Of a DNA stretch of 39,336 bases, positions 23,305 to 31,663 are shown piece after piece; positions within the stretch are counted from its first letter, which is position 1, and every line of letters starts with the position of its first letter. The stretch comes from GCA-020352575 sp041635475 (GTDB taxonomy: Bacteria; Actinomycetota; Acidimicrobiia; Spongiisociales; JAENVV01). Location: contig JBFKVA010000012.1 in the NCBI GenBank assembly GCA_041635475.1, forward strand, positions 1 through 39,336, read 5' to 3'. The notes under the pieces were generated by a model. The model had not been told where the DNA came from, made no database searches, and saw only the letters and a program-made list of their open reading frames with translations. Position numbers and translations under genes: made by a program.

Positions 23305-25866
23305 TCAGTCCTCTTTCGCGCGCCGGCCGTCGAGCAGCTCCACCGCCCGGTCGATGTCGATGTTCTCCGGATCGTCGGTGTCGTGCAACGAGGCCATGGT
23401 CTCCTCGTCCCAGACGTACCACTTCTTGCGGTTCCGGACGAGCCAGACGCCTGCCCCGCCGGGGGACGTCCCCAGTGGGTCCTTGCCGTCGCGGCGCGCA
23501 TTCGCCTCGAGCACGAACCCCTTGGGCAGTTGGAGCATGAGCAACGCCCGTTCGAGGGTTGTGTCGTGGAGCCGATCCGGGTCGGCAAGCGTCCGGTACT
23601 CCTTGCCGGTGTTCACGTACGGTCCGTACCGACCCGGCGACACCACCACCGGCTCCCTGGTGTCCGGGTGGGTCCCGATCTCCTTCGGCCATGCGAGAAG
23701 CTCGAGGGCGTCGTCGAGCGTGACCGTCTCCAACGACAAGCCCTGGCCGAGCGATGCCCGCTTGGGTTTCGTCTTTGTCCCCGGTTGCTGCTCTCCCAGT
23801 TGAACGTACGGCCCGTACCGGCCCGTGTGGGCGTACACCGTGAGCCCCGACGCCGGATCCGTCCCCAGTTCGAGGGGTCCCGCCGCCGCCGCCTCCAGCA
23901 GCGCCTCGGCATTGGCGTGGGTCAGCTCGTCGGGCGCGAGATCGTCGGGGATCGACGCCCTGACTCCGTCACGCTCGATGTACGGGCCGAACCGCCCGAC
24001 CCGGGCAACGATGTCCGAGTTGGCGAGGGGGATCTGGTTGATGACCCGAGGATCGATCTCGTCGAGGCGTTCCTCGATTTGGGGCTTGAGGCCCGGATCG
24101 GCGGAGGTGCCGAAGTAGAACCGGCGGAGCCATTCCGATCGATCCTGCTCGCCGAGGGCGATCCGGTCCAGGTCATCCTCCATCTCGGCGGTGAACTCGT
24201 AGTCGACGAGACGGGAGAAGTGACGTTCGAGGAGCTCGTTGGTGGCGAACGCGGTGTACGAGGGAACCAGCGCCGCTCCCTTCTTCCACACATAGCCGCG
24301 GTTCTGGATCGTCGAGATGATCGAGGCGTACGTCGAGGGGCGACCGACGCCCAGGTCCTCGAGCCGGGCGACGAGGGAAGCCTCGGTGTAGCGGGCCGGG
24401 GGCTTGGTGGCGTGGCCGACCGGCTCGATGAGGGAGGCGGCGAGGATCTGTCCGACCGTCAGGCTGGGAAGGTGAGTCTCCTGGTCGTCGGCGGCACCGG
24501 CCTCATCGGAGCCGCGGACGTACGCGGCGAGGAAGCCCATGAAGTGGATCGTCCGACCGGACGTCGTGAACTCGACCACGTTGCCGGCGGCGGTCGTTGC
24601 CTCGATGACGACCCGCATGGACTCGCCCCGCGCATCCGCCATCTGGCTGGCCACGGTCCGGCGCCAGATGAGGTCGTAGAGCTTGGCTTCGTCGGCCTCC
24701 ACCTGTCGGGCAACGGTGGAGGGGTCCTGGAACGACTCGCCGGCGGGTCGGATCGCTTCGTGGGCCTCCTGGGCTCCCTTGGCCTGCTTGCCGTAGAACC
24801 GAGGGCTGTCGGGCACGGCGCCCGCCCCGAACCGATCGCGGGCCGCGGAACGAGCCGCCTCGATGGCGACCCCGGACAGGGTCGTCGAGTCGGTCCTCAT
24901 GTAGGTGATGAAGCCGTTCTCGTAGAGCCTCTGGGCGGCGCGCATGGTCCGGGCCGCCGTGAATCGGAGTTTGCGACCGGCCTCCTGTTGGAGCGTGGAC
25001 GTTCGAAACGGCGCATACGGCTTGCGGGAATAGGGCTGGGTGTCGACCGCGGTGACCCGGAATGGTCGGCCCGTGAGGTCGCCGGCGAGGGTGGTCGCGG
25101 ACGCTTCGTCGAGGACGAGGACGTCGCGGGTGAGGGTGCCGTCGTTGGCGAAGTCGCCCCCGGCGGCCACCCGCCGCCCGTCGACGGTGTGCAGGCCACC
25201 GGTGAACGATGCGTCATCCCCTTCGAGGTGGGCCGTCAGGTCCCAGTAGTCGGCGACGACGAACGCCAGGCGTTCTCGCTCTCGTTCCACGATGATGCGA
25301 ACCGCCACGCTCTGCACCCGGCCCGCCGAGAGTCTCGGTTTGATCTTCTTCCACAGCACGGGGGAGACCTCGTAGCCGTAGAGCCGGTCGAGGATGCGGC
25401 GGGTCTCCTGGGCGTCCACGAGTCGCTCGTCGACGGTGCGCGGATGCTCGAGTGCCGCGTTGATGGCTGCCTGGGTGATCTCGTGGAACACCATGCGATG
25501 GACGGGCACCTTGGGCTTGAGGACCTCGCGGAGGTGCCAGGCGATGGACTCGCCCTCCCGGTCTTCGTCGGTGGCGAGGTAGAGCGCAGGCGCGTCCTTG
25601 AGCTTCGCCTTGAGCTCGGAGATGACCTTGGACTTCCCCCGGGTCGTCACGTAGATCGGCTCGAAGTCGGAGTCGACGTTGACCCCCAGCCGGGCCCACG
25701 GCTCGTTCTTGAACCGAGTGGGGATCTCGGCGGCCGTCGACGGGAGGTCGCGGATGTGGCCGACCGACGACGCGACCTCGTACGCGCCGCGCAGGAACGC
25801 GGCGATGGTTCGGGCCTTCGCAGGCGACTCGACGATGATGAGAGGCTTGGTCACGGGGGCAGGCAT
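23305..25866 (-). CDS. topA: DNA topoisomerase I (type IA)
   Basis: An 853-residue omega protein that relaxes negative supercoils. Toprim: LIIVESPAKARTIAAFL and LYLATDEDREGESIAWHL (the DxD acidic pair). Core: LVDAQETRRILDRLYGYEVSP, SAGRVQSVAVRIIVERE, and the active-site tyrosine in FITYMRTDSTTLS. The C-terminus has repeated GRFGPYIE / GRYGPYVQLGE / GRYGPYVNTGKEY units in place of zinc fingers, as in actinobacterial TopA. The protein ends in RRAKED without the long Lys-rich tail known from mycobacteria. The start is uncertain: the ATG at 25866 overlaps TAGTAT (25865-25870). If that is the -10, the GTG at 25854 (MTKPLIIV) is the real start. Confidence 0.95.
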   Translation of the reverse strand: MPAPVTKPLIIVESPAKARTIAAFLRGAYEVASSVGHIRDLPSTAAEIPTRFKNEPWARLGVNVDSDFEPIYVTTRGKSKVISELKAKLKDAPALYLATDEDREGESIAWHLREVLKPKVPVHRMVFHEITQAAINAALEHPRTVDERLVDAQETRRILDRLYGYEVSPVLWKKIKPRLSAGRVQSVAVRIIVERERERLAFVVADYWDLTAHLEGDDASFTGGLHTVDGRRVAAGGDFANDGTLTRDVLVLDEASATTLAGDLTGRPFRVTAVDTQPYSRKPYAPFRTSTLQQEAGRKLRFTAARTMRAAQRLYENGFITYMRTDSTTLSGVAIEAARSAARDRFGAGAVPDSPRFYGKQAKGAQEAHEAIRPAGESFQDPSTVARQVEADEAKLYDLIWRRTVASQMADARGESMRVVIEATTAAGNVVEFTTSGRTIHFMGFLAAYVRGSDEAGAADDQETHLPSLTVGQILAASLIEPVGHATKPPARYTEASLVARLEDLGVGRPSTYASIISTIQNRGYVWKKGAALVPSYTAFATNELLERHFSRLVDYEFTAEMEDDLDRIALGEQDRSEWLRRFYFGTSADPGLKPQIEERLDEIDPRVINQIPLANSDIVARVGRFGPYIERDGVRASIPDDLAPDELTHANAEALLEAAAAGPLELGTDPASGLTVYAHTGRYGPYVQLGEQQPGTKTKPKRASLGQGLSLETVTLDDALELLAWPKEIGTHPDTREPVVVSPGRYGPYVNTGKEYRTLADPDRLHDTTLERALLMLQLPKGFVLEANARRDGKDPLGTSPGGAGVWLVRNRKKWYVWDEETMASLHDTDDPENIDIDRAVELLDGRRAKED

Positions 25867-25870
25867 ACTA
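25865..25870 (-). promoter_or_regulatory. Candidate -10 of topA (TAGTAT)
   Basis: TAGTAT on the minus strand overlaps the ATG at 25866 and lies 10 nt before the in-frame GTG at 25854. If used, transcription would begin just before that GTG. Confidence 0.35.
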
Positions 25871-26030
25871 CGGGTCGGGCTGGGCTGCAAGATGGTCCGC
25901 CGCTGCCTGACGAGACCCGGACCGTGTGCAGAAGTCGGTGGGAGACCCTTTTTGCTGCTCTCTGTCGGTGCGCCGGAGCCGGGCAACGTCGAGGCCGAGT
26001 CGCCCCCTGTGCGAGCCGGGGCGTGAGGGG

Positions 26031-26036
26031 TACCCT
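26031..26036 (+). promoter_or_regulatory. -10 element of the MFS gene (TACCCT)
   Basis: TACCCT lies 7 nt before the GTG at 26044 and 10 nt before the adjoining ATG at 26047, with no RBS. Confidence 0.45.
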
Positions 26037-26043
26037 CTGTCGG

Positions 26044-27333
26044 GTGATGGCCGACCCGGGGACCCCGCGCACGACGAGGCAGCTCATCTGGCGCGGTCAG
26101 TTCGCCCGGTTGTGGCTGGCCGGAACGGTGTCCTCATTCGGGGACTGGGTGAGCCTCTTCGCCACGCTCGCCCTGGCCAACAGCCTCGGTGGCACGGGTG
26201 CCGTGGCGGTTCCCCTCATGGGTCGGTTCATCCCGGCGGTGTTCTTCGGGGCTCTCGGTGGGGTGATCGCAGATCGTTTCGACAACCGGCGGGTCATGAT
26301 CGTCTCGGATTTCGCCCGATCACTCCTCGTCCTCAGCCTGATCTTCGTCGACACCCTGGCCGAGTTGTTCGTCGTCACCGTGGTCATCGAGATGTTCTCA
26401 CTCATCCGCCAGCCGGCGCGGGAGGCTGCCATGGCCGGCATCGTCTCGGGTGACGAACTCATGGGAGCAAACTCGGTTTCCGTGCTCGGCACCTACGGTT
26501 CCGTCCCGGTGGCCGGGCTCGTGTGGACACTGTTCGCATCCGTCGTGTCCGACGAGGTGTGGCGCGTCGGGTTCGCGTTCGACGCGGCCACGTTCGCCGT
26601 GTCGGGTCTCCTCATCCTCTGGCTTCGACTTCCCCGGCGGGCTGTCGTCAAGGCCCGCCAAGCGGAAACGTGGCGGATACGGGACGCGTTCCGCGACTTC
26701 GCCGACGGGATCCGGTATGTGGCCAACCATGCCCGCATCCGGATCCCCGTGTTCGGCATCGCCGGTGCCCTGTTCGGCGGGTCGGCCCTGTTCGTCCTCG
26801 GTGAACCATTCAGCCAGCAGGTGCTCGGGCTGGGATCGAGGGGGTTCGGGATCGTGGGCGCCTCACTCGGACTGGGCACGGCGGCGGGGGTGTTCCTGAG
26901 CAAGCTCGTCGATCGGTTCCGGCTGGAGCTCGAATCGGGGTTCTCCTTCTCACTCATCCTGGCCGGCATCGGGATCTTCACCGTGGCGTTCACCGACGCC
27001 CTCGACACCGCCGTGGCGGGGGCGACAGTCGCCGGGCTCGGGACGGGGGGCGCCTACGTGCTCGGGTTCACGGCGATCCACGCGGCTGTCGATGACGACG
27101 TGCGGGGTCGGACCTTCGCCGCGCTCTTCACCCTCTCCCGGGTGGCCGTCGTGCTCGTCCTGCCGGTCGCACCGCTCATCGCGGTCGCCGCCCAAGGGCT
27201 GTTCCCGGGTGAACTCGCCAACGGGCTCAGGTTCACCTTGGCGCTGGCGGGGGCCTTTGTCCTCTTCGTCGGGCTCATCGCCGCCGGGGCAACGCTCATG
27301 TCGGTTCGGAAGTCGCAGCGGAGCGTTGCGTGA
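26044..27333 (+). CDS. MFS transporter
   Basis: A 429-residue protein with about 12 membrane segments. The N-terminal FARLWLAGTVSSFGDWVSLFA, and GALGGVIADRFDNRRVMIVSD with the motif-A-like G-x3-D-R-x-x-R-R loop, mark the enterobactin-exporter-like MFS subgroup (MFS_3). The second half has LGTAAGVFLSKLVDRFR as the matching loop. Substrate is unknown. The reading frame is open for nearly 3 kb upstream, antisense to topA, but the real start is the GTG at 26044 or the ATG at 26047, just after TACCCT. Its TGA overlaps the tmk GTG (GTGA), so a transporter-tmk-holB operon is likely. Confidence 0.92.
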   Translation: MMADPGTPRTTRQLIWRGQFARLWLAGTVSSFGDWVSLFATLALANSLGGTGAVAVPLMGRFIPAVFFGALGGVIADRFDNRRVMIVSDFARSLLVLSLIFVDTLAELFVVTVVIEMFSLIRQPAREAAMAGIVSGDELMGANSVSVLGTYGSVPVAGLVWTLFASVVSDEVWRVGFAFDAATFAVSGLLILWLRLPRRAVVKARQAETWRIRDAFRDFADGIRYVANHARIRIPVFGIAGALFGGSALFVLGEPFSQQVLGLGSRGFGIVGASLGLGTAAGVFLSKLVDRFRLELESGFSFSLILAGIGIFTVAFTDALDTAVAGATVAGLGTGGAYVLGFTAIHAAVDDDVRGRTFAALFTLSRVAVVLVLPVAPLIAVAAQGLFPGELANGLRFTLALAGAFVLFVGLIAAGATLMSVRKSQRSVA

Positions 27334-27926
27334 GCGAGTACGTCGCCTTCGAGGGCCCCGAGGGAGCGGGCAAGTCGACGGCACTTCGGCGGGTGGCGGC
27401 CATGCTCGAGGCCCGGGGTCATGAGGTGGTGATGGTGAGGGAGCCGGGGGGCACGGCTCTCGGGGAGGGCATCCGCGACCTTCTCCTTCACGGTCCGAGC
27501 ATGACGCCGTGGTCGGAGGCACTGCTGTTTGCCGCGCAGCGTGCCCAACTCGCCCATGAGGTCATCCGACCGGCATTGCGACGCGGCGCCTGGGTCCTCG
27601 GCGACCGCAGTGTCTACTCGTCGCTCGCCTATCAGGGCCATGCCCGGTCGTTGGGCGTCGATGCGGTCCGGGTCGTGAACGAGGCGGGCCTCGGGGGAAC
27701 CTGGCCGGACATCGTCGTTCTCCTCCGCACCGACCCGGCCGAGGGACTTGGGCGCCAGCAGGTCCACGATCGAATCGGCGGGGAGGGGATTGGATTCCAG
27801 GCTGCGGTCGCGGCCGGGTATGAGGAGCTGGCACGCCGGGAACCTGACAGGTTCGTGATCGTCGATGTCGACGGGCGCTCGGTGACCGAGGTGGCCGAGG
27901 CCATCTGGGCCGGGTTGTTCCCGTGA
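27330..27926 (+). CDS. tmk: Thymidylate kinase
   Basis: A 198-residue dTMP kinase making dTDP for DNA synthesis. FEGPEGAGKSTALRRV is the P-loop, VREPGGTALGEGIRDLLL is the catalytic REPGGT motif, and GDRSVYSSLAYQG is the DRY-like nucleotide site. The LID region near RIGGEG has lost part of the usual F-x-R pattern but is in place. It starts with GTG at 27330 overlapping the MFS stop. It is followed after 31 nt by holB, a tmk-holB order conserved in many bacteria. Confidence 0.96.
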   Translation: MSEYVAFEGPEGAGKSTALRRVAAMLEARGHEVVMVREPGGTALGEGIRDLLLHGPSMTPWSEALLFAAQRAQLAHEVIRPALRRGAWVLGDRSVYSSLAYQGHARSLGVDAVRVVNEAGLGGTWPDIVVLLRTDPAEGLGRQQVHDRIGGEGIGFQAAVAAGYEELARREPDRFVIVDVDGRSVTEVAEAIWAGLFP

Positions 27927-27957
27927 TGACATCCCGGCCCGTCGCGGAGCGCTAGTC

Positions 27958-29007
27958 GTGTTCACGGAGATCATTGGCCACACCCGCCTCACCCAGCTCC
28001 TCAATGCCGAACTCACCGGCCCGGCCCAGGCCTACCTGTTCGTCGGCCCGTCCGGCGTGGGCAAGGCGAGGGTGGCGAGGATCTTTGCTGCCGGCCTGCT
28101 GTGCCCGTCGGATGGGGTTCACGACGCTCCCTGCCGGTCGTGTCGCCGGGTGGAGAGCGGCAATCACCCCGACCTCGTCCTCGTCGAACCCGACGGAGCC
28201 GCGTCGGTGGGGGTCGACCAGGTGCGCTCGACGATCCTCGCCGCCAACCTCGCGCCGGTCGAGGGTGCGCGGAAGGTCTTCATCATCGACGAGGCCTCGA
28301 CCATGACCGACGGCGCCGCCAACGCGCTCCTCAAGACGTTGGAAGAGCCGTCGAGGTCGACCCATTTCATCCTCGTCGCCGAGTCCGAGGAGGACCTACC
28401 CCCGACGGTCGGCAGCCGATGCCGCGTTCTACAGTTCGGTCGGGTCTCGGAGGGTGTCGTGGCCGCCGGGTTGGCCGAACGTGGGGTCGATGCCCGGCGA
28501 GCCGGGGACGCCGCCCGGATCTCCTCCGGACGCCCCGGGCTGGCGATCCTGCTCGCCACCGGCGACCGGATCGCAGACTTCCGAGCCACCTGGATCGGCG
28601 TCCCGCCCAGGGTGACATCAGACCCCGGCGACGCCGGTCGGGTCGCGGCAGAAATGACGGCGTCGACCGAGCCGCTCCTCGAGTCGATCCGGGTTCGCCA
28701 CGGCGAGGAGGCCGTCACCACGAAACGGGACAAGGAACGCCAGCAGCGGGAGCTCCGGCGGGCAGGCATGGAACTCCTCGCCAACGGCCTGGAGATCCTG
28801 GCATCCGTCTACGCGGACTCGGCGTCGGCCCAGTTCGGCGGACCAATACGAAACACGGACCTCCCGATGGCCGACCTCATAGCTGCCACGCCCCACGATG
28901 CCGTTCGCAACGCCGAGAAGTGCCTGGAGGCGGTCGTCGCGCTGAGGAGGAACCAGCGTCCGCACCTCGTCCTGACGGCGCTCGTCATGGACCTCGCGGA
29001 TGGGTGA
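27958..29007 (+). CDS. holB: DNA polymerase III subunit delta prime
   Basis: A 349-residue clamp-loader subunit. YLFVGPSGVGKARVARIFA is the P-loop region; the residue after Lys is Ala rather than Ser/Thr, consistent with the non-hydrolysing delta-prime role. Zinc-module cysteines lie in LLCPSDGVHDAPCRSCRRV. KVFIIDEASTMT, ANALLKTLEEP, and SRC in TVGSRCRVLQF (the clamp-loader arginine-finger motif) follow. It starts with GTG at 27958, with GGAG about 8-9 nt upstream. It is cotranscribed with tmk. A tau/gamma (dnaX) paralogue would keep an intact Walker A, so holB is preferred. Confidence 0.93.
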   Translation: MFTEIIGHTRLTQLLNAELTGPAQAYLFVGPSGVGKARVARIFAAGLLCPSDGVHDAPCRSCRRVESGNHPDLVLVEPDGAASVGVDQVRSTILAANLAPVEGARKVFIIDEASTMTDGAANALLKTLEEPSRSTHFILVAESEEDLPPTVGSRCRVLQFGRVSEGVVAAGLAERGVDARRAGDAARISSGRPGLAILLATGDRIADFRATWIGVPPRVTSDPGDAGRVAAEMTASTEPLLESIRVRHGEEAVTTKRDKERQQRELRRAGMELLANGLEILASVYADSASAQFGGPIRNTDLPMADLIAATPHDAVRNAEKCLEAVVALRRNQRPHLVLTALVMDLADG

Positions 29008-29091
29008 TCGACTCCCCGCCAAGGTCGGGCCACGGACTGTGGGCCCCGGTGACGAGGCTATCTTCGGGCGGACGACGTCCCTGGAGCATGT

Positions 29092-29859
29092 ATGCGCGGT
29101 CTTGCAGGAAAACGAGCGGTGGTCACGGGAGCTGGGGGCGGGATCGGCACCGCGACCTCGAGGCGGTTCGCCGAAGAGGGTGTGACGGTCGCCGCCTTCG
29201 ACATCAACCCCGAGGCCGCCCAGCGGACGGCCGATGCCTGCACCGCGGCCGGTACGGCCGGCGTCCCCTACGTCGTCGACATCACCGACTTCGGGGCGGT
29301 GGTCGCCGCCGTGACCGACTTCGAGGCGGAACACGGCCCGATCGACATCCTCGTGAACAACGCGGGTTGGGACCTGGCCGTTCCCTTCGTCGAGTCGGCT
29401 CCGGAGCAGTGGGAAGGCGTCATCGCCATCAACCTCGTCGGGACGCTCAACCTGTGCCGGGCCGTGGTCCCCGGGATGAAGGAACGGGGAGAGGGCAGGG
29501 TCGTCAACATCGCCTCCGACGCCGGTCGAGTCGGGTCGTCGGGACAGACGGTGTATTCGGCCACGAAGGGGGCGGTCATCGCGTTCTCGAAGGCACTCGC
29601 CCGGGAGATGGCCGGTCGGAGGATTCCGGTGAACGTGGTGAGCCCCGGCCCGACCGATACTGCCTTCTTCAATGACTTCGCGGACGCCATCGAGGGTGGC
29701 GAGAAGCTGCGGGCAGCCCTGGAACGAGCGATCCCGTTTCGACGGATCGGTCAGCCCGACGACATCGCGCCGGCCATCGTGTTCCTGTCGAGCGATGAGG
29801 CCCGGTTCATCACCGGTCAGGTCATCAGCGTGTCCGGCGGCCTCACGATGGTCGGATAG
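29092..29859 (+). CDS. badH: 2-hydroxycyclohexanecarboxyl-CoA dehydrogenase (BadH-like SDR)
   Basis: A 255-residue classical short-chain dehydrogenase: VVTGAGGGIGTA (cofactor loop), LVNNAGWD, NIASDAGRVGSSG with catalytic Ser, and YSATK with catalytic Tyr/Lys, then VSPGPTDTAFF and ITGQVISVSGGLTMVG. The NNAGWD and SDAGRVGSSG details are those of R. palustris BadH, which oxidises 2-hydroxycyclohexanecarboxyl-CoA to the 2-keto form. The next gene is a close BadI match, which strengthens the call well beyond 'SDR'. The start ATG at 29092 is preceded by GGAG. Spacing to badI is 8 nt, with an RBS in between. Confidence 0.87.
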   Translation: MRGLAGKRAVVTGAGGGIGTATSRRFAEEGVTVAAFDINPEAAQRTADACTAAGTAGVPYVVDITDFGAVVAAVTDFEAEHGPIDILVNNAGWDLAVPFVESAPEQWEGVIAINLVGTLNLCRAVVPGMKERGEGRVVNIASDAGRVGSSGQTVYSATKGAVIAFSKALAREMAGRRIPVNVVSPGPTDTAFFNDFADAIEGGEKLRAALERAIPFRRIGQPDDIAPAIVFLSSDEARFITGQVISVSGGLTMVG

Positions 29860-29867
29860 GAGGAGTC

Positions 29868-30659
29868 ATGGAGTACGCAGACATCTTGTTCGACGTGTCG
29901 GACGGCGTCGCCACCATCACCATCAACCGCCCCGACAAGTACAACGCCTTCCGGGCCCGCACGGTCGAGGAGTTGATCGACGCCCTCAACCGAGCCGGCT
30001 GGGACCGCCAGGTGGCGGTGATCGTGCTCACCGGTGCCGGGTCGAAGGCGTTCTGCACCGGCGGGGACCAATCGGCCCATCGCGAGGAAGGCGGGTACGA
30101 GGGTGGTACCCGGGGTCTCGTTGGCCTCCCGGTCGAAGAGCTCCATTCCACGATCAGGGATGTGCCCAAGCCGGTCATCGCCAAGGTGCGGGGGTACGCC
30201 ATCGGGGGAGGGAACGTCATCGCCACCGTGTGCGACATCACCATCGCCTCCGAGACGGCGGTCTTCGGCCAGGTGGGCCCGAAGGTGGGCAGCGTCGACC
30301 CGGGCTTCGGGACCGCGTTCCTGGCCCGGGTCGTGGGGGAGAAGAAGGCCAGGGAGATCTGGTACTTCTGCCGTCGCTACACGGCCCGGGAGGCCGAGGC
30401 TATGGGTCTCGCCAACATCGTGGTGCCCGACGACGAACTCGATGCCACGGTGGACGCCTGGTGCGCCGAGTTGCTGGAGAAGAGCCCGACCGCGATCTCC
30501 ATCGCCAAACGCTCCTTCAACGCCGACACCGATCATCAACGGGGGATCGCGGGCCTCGGGATGCAGGCCCTCGCCCTGTTCTACGGGACCGAGGAGTCGG
30601 CCGAAGGGACGAGGGCCTTCCTCGAGAAGCGACCCCCGGACTTCCGCCGGTACGTGTAG
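29868..30659 (+). CDS. badI: 2-ketocyclohexanecarboxyl-CoA hydrolase (BadI-like)
   Basis: A 263-residue crotonase-superfamily enzyme. VATITINRPDKYNAFRA, AFCTGGDQSAH, RDVPKPVIAKVRGYAIGGGN, GQVGPKVGSVDPGFGTAF and VVGEKKAREIWYFCRRY agree, from memory, almost residue by residue with BadI. BadI hydrolytically opens the alicyclic ring to give pimeloyl-CoA. It resembles MenB, the fold relative, but GGDQS and SVDPGFGT favour BadI. The RBS (AGGAG) is 3 nt before the ATG. With badH it forms the last two steps of cyclohexanecarboxylate (or reduced benzoate) degradation. No other bad/ali genes are in the window. Confidence 0.88.
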   Translation: MEYADILFDVSDGVATITINRPDKYNAFRARTVEELIDALNRAGWDRQVAVIVLTGAGSKAFCTGGDQSAHREEGGYEGGTRGLVGLPVEELHSTIRDVPKPVIAKVRGYAIGGGNVIATVCDITIASETAVFGQVGPKVGSVDPGFGTAFLARVVGEKKAREIWYFCRRYTAREAEAMGLANIVVPDDELDATVDAWCAELLEKSPTAISIAKRSFNADTDHQRGIAGLGMQALALFYGTEESAEGTRAFLEKRPPDFRRYV

Positions 30660-30669
30660 GAGCCGAGAG

Positions 30670-30741
30670 AGCCGGAGAGGGGATTCGAACCCCTGGCCTG
30701 CTCATTACGAGTGAGCTGCTCTACCCCTGAGCTACTCCGGC
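30670..30741 (-). tRNA. tRNA-Thr (anticodon CGT)
   Basis: A 72-nt cloverleaf folded by hand on the minus strand: acceptor GCCGGAG/CTCCGGC, D-arm GCTC/GAGC, anticodon stem GCTCA/TGAGC with loop CTCGTAA (anticodon CGT at 30707-30709, reading ACG), 5-nt variable loop, T-stem AGGGG/CCCCT with TTCGAAT, and discriminator T. CCA is not encoded. TACACT at 30755-30760 is a possible -10. Confidence 0.95.
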
Positions 30742-30754
30742 CAGACCGGCGGCG

Positions 30755-30760
30755 AGTGTA
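30755..30760 (-). promoter_or_regulatory. Candidate -10 of tRNA-Thr (TACACT)
   Basis: TACACT on the minus strand lies 13 nt before the tRNA 5' end. No good -35 is apparent. Confidence 0.3.
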
Positions 30761-30802
30761 GCCACCCGGGCAACGAAGGTCGGGACGGCCTCGGGGGGCG
30801 GC

Positions 30803-30808
30803 TACCCT
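30803..30808 (+). promoter_or_regulatory. -10 element of the ECF sigma gene (TACCCT)
   Basis: TACCCT lies 7 nt before the ATG at 30816. No SigR-type autoregulatory promoter (GGGAAT...GTT) was seen upstream. Confidence 0.45.
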
Positions 30809-30815
30809 TTCACCG

Positions 30816-31382
30816 ATGGCGGATCAGGCGGACTTCGAACGCGAGGTGCTGCCCCTCGCCAGGCAGCTGTACGCCCATGCCCTTCGACTCACACGCCGTC
30901 CCGTCGATGCCGAGGACGTCCTCCAGGAGTCGTATCTCAAGGCGTACCGGGCCTACGACTCGTTCGAGGAGGGCACCAACCTGCGGGCCTGGATGTACCG
31001 GATCGTGACGAACACGTACATCAACAAGTACCGCAAGCAGCAGCGCCGGCCCAGCGAGGTCGAGCTGGCGGACGTCGGGGACATGTACCTCTACCGACGA
31101 CTCCAATCGGTCGGTGGCTCGGCGGTCTCCGCGGAACGGGAGGCCCTCGACTCGCTCATCGATGACCGGATCCGGGAGGCCATCGACGCCCTCCCGGAGA
31201 ACTTCCGTCTCCCGGTCCTCCTGGCCGACGCCGAGGGGTTCGCCTACAAGGAGATCGCGGAGATCCTCGACGTGCCGATCGGCACGGTGATGTCCCGGCT
31301 CCATCGCGGAAGAAAAGCCCTCCAGAAGGAGTTGTACGACCTAGCCGTGGAACGAGGGATCGTTGAGGCCGCACATGATTGA
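30816..31382 (+). CDS. ECF RNA polymerase sigma factor (SigR/SigH-like)
   Basis: A 188-residue ECF sigma factor. Region 2: LYAHALRLTRRPVDAEDVLQE, YLKAYRAYDSFEEGTNLRAW (core binding and -10 recognition) and MYRIVTNTYINKYRK. Region 4: AIDALPENFRLPVLLAD, GFAYKEIAEILDVPIGTVMS and RLHRGRKAL, the -35 helix-turn-helix. The N-x-R-A-W and Y-I-N-K-Y-R-K details match the SigR/SigH/SigE group controlled by thiol-sensing anti-sigma factors. That fits the next gene, a zinc anti-sigma factor overlapping its last 8 nt. Inference: it controls a disulfide/oxidative-stress regulon, possibly including thiol peroxidases. Confidence 0.93.
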   Translation: MADQADFEREVLPLARQLYAHALRLTRRPVDAEDVLQESYLKAYRAYDSFEEGTNLRAWMYRIVTNTYINKYRKQQRRPSEVELADVGDMYLYRRLQSVGGSAVSAEREALDSLIDDRIREAIDALPENFRLPVLLADAEGFAYKEIAEILDVPIGTVMSRLHRGRKALQKELYDLAVERGIVEAAHD

Positions 31383-31611
31383 TCATTCCGCCTGTGCCGA
31401 GGCGGCTGCCCGGGTGTACCCGTTCCTCGACGGCGAACTGACCTGGATCCGAAGGGTGAAGGTCCGCTGGCACCTCCGGGCGTGCACCCGATGCCAGGCG
31501 GCGTTCGTCTTCGAGACCTACCTCAAGGGGAAGGTCTCAGAAGGCCTCGTCGAGGAGTGTCCCGACGACGTGATCGAACGCCTCCGGGGCTTCCTCGCCG
31601 ACAATCGATAG
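31375..31611 (+). CDS. Zinc-binding anti-sigma factor (RsrA-like)
   Basis: A 78-residue protein starting with the ATG at 31375, inside the sigma gene's end (8-nt overlap). It has the ZAS ligand set C7, H33, C37, C40 (HLRACTRC = H-x3-C-x2-C), plus YPFLDGEL, the helix-1 motif of RsrA proteins. In Streptomyces RsrA, oxidation of C11/C44 to a disulfide releases zinc and SigR; the equivalent residues here are C7 and C40. The overlap implies coupled synthesis and near 1:1 stoichiometry with the sigma factor. It is shorter than RsrA (about 105 aa) and lacks the Cys-rich tail. Confidence 0.88.
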   Translation: MIDHSACAEAAARVYPFLDGELTWIRRVKVRWHLRACTRCQAAFVFETYLKGKVSEGLVEECPDDVIERLRGFLADNR

Positions 31612-31648
31612 GGTCGGCCCGGTCTGGCTGCCGGGCTCGGCGCTCTGG

Positions 31649-31654
31649 TACGCT
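31649..31654 (+). promoter_or_regulatory. -10 element of the small secreted protein gene (TACGCT)
   Basis: TACGCT lies 9 nt before the ATG at 31664, with no RBS. Confidence 0.4.
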
Positions 31655-31663
31655 CAAGCCCCC

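Noticed and set aside
23146..26043. Upstream extension of the MFS reading frame, nearly 3 kb
   Set aside because: Antisense to topA and into phoH; the MFS family start and a -10 hexamer lie at 26031-26047.
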